The position numbers and the translations under genes were made by a program. From contig NC_057924.1 of the NCBI RefSeq assembly GCF_018873765.1, forward strand, positions 3,286,001-3,350,000: a stretch of DNA of 64,000 nucleotides, written 5' to 3'. Origin of the DNA: Telopea speciosissima. Taxonomy: Eukaryota > Streptophyta > Magnoliopsida > Proteales > Proteaceae. Positions 61,750 through 64,000 of this stretch are shown here, one piece after another. The stretch's first letter is position 1. The number at the start of each line of letters is the position of its first letter. The notes under the pieces were generated by a model. It searched no databases. It was not told the origin of the DNA and saw only the letters and a list, made by a program, of their open reading frames with translations.

Positions 61750-63498
61750 ATGCATCCTACTAGTGCTGACCCTGCTCCACCTGCTATCCAATCCAATCCA
61801 AGTTTGGAGGTCTCTCTTGACCTTCCCATTGCTCATCGCAAAGGTAAGCGTACTTGCACCCTTAAGTCCTTAACTGCTTATCCTATTGAAAAGTATGTAT
61901 CTGTTTCCCATCTTCCATCTCATCTTCACAACTTTGCTTTTTCCCTGTCTACTGATTCTGTTCCTCGTAATCTCTTTGAGGCCTTATCTCACTCTGGTTG
62001 GATGCTGGCAATGGATACCGAAATGGATGCATTATTATCACATGGAACATGGTCTTTAGTGGATTTACCTCCAAGTAAAGATGTTGTTAAATGTCGTTGG
62101 GTATACATTGGCAAATACAATCCTGATGGTTTGGTTGAACGTCTCAAGGCTCGCCTTGTGGCTAAAGGGTACACTCAGACCTATGGGGCTGACTATTTTG
62201 AGACTTTTTCTCCTGTAGCTCGTCTTTATGTTGTGAGGGTTCTCATCTCTATGGTTGTCAATTTGAGTTGGCCACTTTATTAGATGGATATCAAGAATGC
62301 CTTCCTCTATGGTTATCTCCACGAGGAAGTTTACATGGAGCAACCTCAAGAGTATGTTGCTCAGGGGGAAAATTGTACCAAAGTGTGCAAGTTACATAAA
62401 GCTATATACGGGCTGAAGCAGTCACCCAGAGCTTGGTTTGACAAGTTTAGTACTGTTGTTACTCGTTGTGGCTTCTCTCAATGTTATGCTGATCATTCTG
62501 TGTTTGTTCGAAGCAACTATTCCAAGGTGGTTGTGCTAGTAGTCTATGTTGATGACATAATAATTACTGGGAGTGATGAGTCAGGAATTGCATCAGTTAA
62601 GTCCTATCTACATCAGCATTTTTAGATGAAGGATTTAAGTCCTCTTGGGTATTTCCTTGGAATCGAAGTACTGCGTAGTAAAAAGGAATCAGCCTATCCC
62701 AGTGGAAATATGTGTTGGATCTCTTATCTAAGACAGGTATGTTGGCTTCTAAGCCTGTTGATACTCCCATGGATCCTCATCACAAGCTAGAGGCTGTTAG
62801 TGGTGAAGATCTTGAAGATATACATCAATCCCGGAGGTTGGTGGGAAAGCTTATTTACTTGACTGTCACTCGTCCGGACATATTCTTTGCAGTGGGTGTC
62901 ATTAGCTAATTTATGCAGTCTCCAAAAAAGCCTAACTGGGAGGCAGCTTGTCGCATTTTACGATATCTAAAAGGAGCTCCAGGAAAGGGGCTGATTTAAA
63001 AATCACATCAGAGAGTGGATCTGATGGGATTCTCTGATGCTGACTGGGCTGGTTCTATTGGTGATAAAAGGTTCACTAATAGGTACTGTACATTTTTGGC
63101 GGAAATCTAGTCACTTGGCGCAGCAAGAAACAATCTACTGTGGTTAGGTCTAGTGCTGAGGCTGAGTTCAAGCTATGGCTCATACTGTAGCTGAACTGAT
63201 GTGGCTGAAATCGTTACTACAAGAGTTAGGGTTTCCCGTTTCAACTCCCATGAAGATGTTTTGTGATAACCAAGCTGCCATCTACATTGCAAGCAATCCG
63301 GTGTTTCACGAGAGGACCAAGCATATTGAAGTTGATTGTCATTTAGTGAGAGATGCTGTCATGAAGAAGCTCATCTCCACACCATTTGTCTCCTCTACAG
63401 ATCAGCTTGGTGACTTGTTTACTAAGCCCTTATTCGGTCCGTTATTCCGGAAGAATTGTTCCAAGCTGAGCATGGGTGATCTATATGCTCCAGCTTGA
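61750..63498 (+). pseudogene. copia reverse transcriptase and RNase H remnant, moderately preserved
   Basis: The RT is readable as WSLVDLPPSKDVVKCRWVY, a stop at 62281, then MDIKNAFLYGYLHEEVYMEQ and an intact active-site YVDDIIITGSD near 62550. Stops occur at about 62623 and 62908. RNase H from 63175 reads [16 protein letters not shown] and ends LYAPA at the stop. A handful of breaks makes it the best preserved copia polymerase in the window. Confidence 0.87.
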
Positions 63499-63806
63499 GG
63501 GGGAGTGTTAAAACTATCGTGGTGCCCTTATGCACTTATGTAAATTATGATAGAGGGAGTCCCTCTATCGTGGATATGTTTCCTCTTTTAGTTCTTGCTG
63601 TGTTAGTAGTTTCTATTTTATAGGAGATTGTCTTTCTATTTTCTTTCCTATTCTAATTAGGAAAGTTATTGTACTCTTTTCTATTTTCTGAAGTTATCAG
63701 TAAAGGTATAAGTGAGGGAAGAGGGTATCGGCTGTAGTTCTAACAGGAGCCTCTCTTCCTCCTCCTTCGTCTCTTCTTCCTCTTCTACTAGTTTTTTATT
63801 TTCTCA

Positions 63807-64000
63807 TATTGCCTCAGTATCAAGCAGAGTAAAGGGAAGTTTGAATGGACAGCTGCAGCAACCAAGGCTTTTCAACTGATCAAGAAGAAGATGATAGAGG
63901 CTCCAGTGTTACGCTTACCAAACTTTGACCATATATTTGAGATGGCGACTGATGCTTCACATATTGGTCTGGGAGGTGTACTGATGCAAGGTGGACTCCC
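63807..64000 (+). mobile_element. Ty3/gypsy reverse transcriptase-RNase H fragment (runs off the edge)
   Basis: From 63838 an open frame reads KFEWTAAATKAFQLIKKKM, APVLRLPNFD and FEMATDASHIGLGGVLMQ, the junction of RT thumb and RNase H in Ty3/gypsy polymerases (APVL-x-LP-x-F, then DAS-x-x-G-x-GGVL). It is open to the last base of the window. It begins directly after the copia 3' LTR, so the copia element probably inserted into it. Confidence 0.85.

Larger units (their letters stand above)
60657..63806 (+). mobile_element. copia fragment (integrase to 3' LTR), plus strand
   Basis: It starts in the GAG-pre-integrase domain ([39 protein letters not shown]), then the integrase core to about 61218, RT from 61990 to 62640 and RNase H to the stop at 63496-63498. 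The polypurine tract GAGGGGGAG is at 63497-63505. The 3' LTR runs from TGTTAAAACTATCG at 63506 to about 63806. The 5' LTR, primer-binding site and gag are missing. Its LTR differs from the one at 59255, so the two fragments come from different families. Confidence 0.87.

Noticed and set aside
59250..63811. A single copia element with matching TSDs across the head-to-head structure
   Set aside because: The outer flanks CTACC and TATTG do not match and the two LTRs differ, so it is not one insertion.
1..64000. CRISPR arrays, bacterial operons, tRNA or rRNA genes
   Set aside because: No regularly spaced short repeats and no recognisable tRNA or rRNA; all gene architecture is eukaryotic.

Overview
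The window is nuclear DNA of a flowering plant. It is AT-rich, its protein genes are split by spliceosomal GT-AG introns (some several kb long), and most of the remainder is retrotransposon and DNA-transposon debris. Species cannot be named from sequence alone; long TE-loaded introns suggest a medium or large genome.

Four host genes are readable. (1) EMC3, subunit 3 of the ER membrane complex, on the minus strand (first four coding exons, 4964 down to 1551; the rest lies beyond the left edge). (2) A complete nine-exon gene of the SHV3/SVL glycerophosphodiester-phosphodiesterase-like family, plus strand, 18599-36035, 756 codons. (3) A complete six-exon plastid-division FtsZ gene (FtsZ1 type), plus strand, 39687-46134, 418 codons. 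(4) The first two exons of the PP4/PPX catalytic subunit, plus strand, 50514-54576, with the remaining exons beyond the right edge. These genes do not form a pathway; they are ordinary housekeeping neighbours.

Layout: 1-4964 EMC3 with a GAAATTTC-rich repeat family in an intron; 4965-15347 intergenic, with MITE-like elements, low-complexity tracts and no supportable gene; 15348-18254 a Mutator-like element (9-bp TSD, ~200-bp TIRs) that carries fragments of two different genes and was itself hit by an LTR element (now a solo LTR) and by a LINE deletion derivative; 18599-36035 the SHV3-like gene with a full-length decayed Ty1/copia element in intron 7; 36036-39686 intergenic; the FtsZ gene; 46135-50513 intergenic, with a TRIM copy, a MITE and an RTE LINE relic; then PPX exon 1, a 3.8-kb intron holding an RTE LINE with 16-bp TSD, exon 2, and an intron of more than 9.4 kb holding two nested TRIMs, two copia fragments joined head to head, and the edge of a gypsy element.

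The most interesting structure is the gene-capturing Mutator-like element with two dated nested insertions, ending 345 bp upstream of the SHV3-like start codon. Next are the nested TRIM pair (each with its own TSD) and the head-to-head copia chimaera. No new defence or metabolic system is evident.
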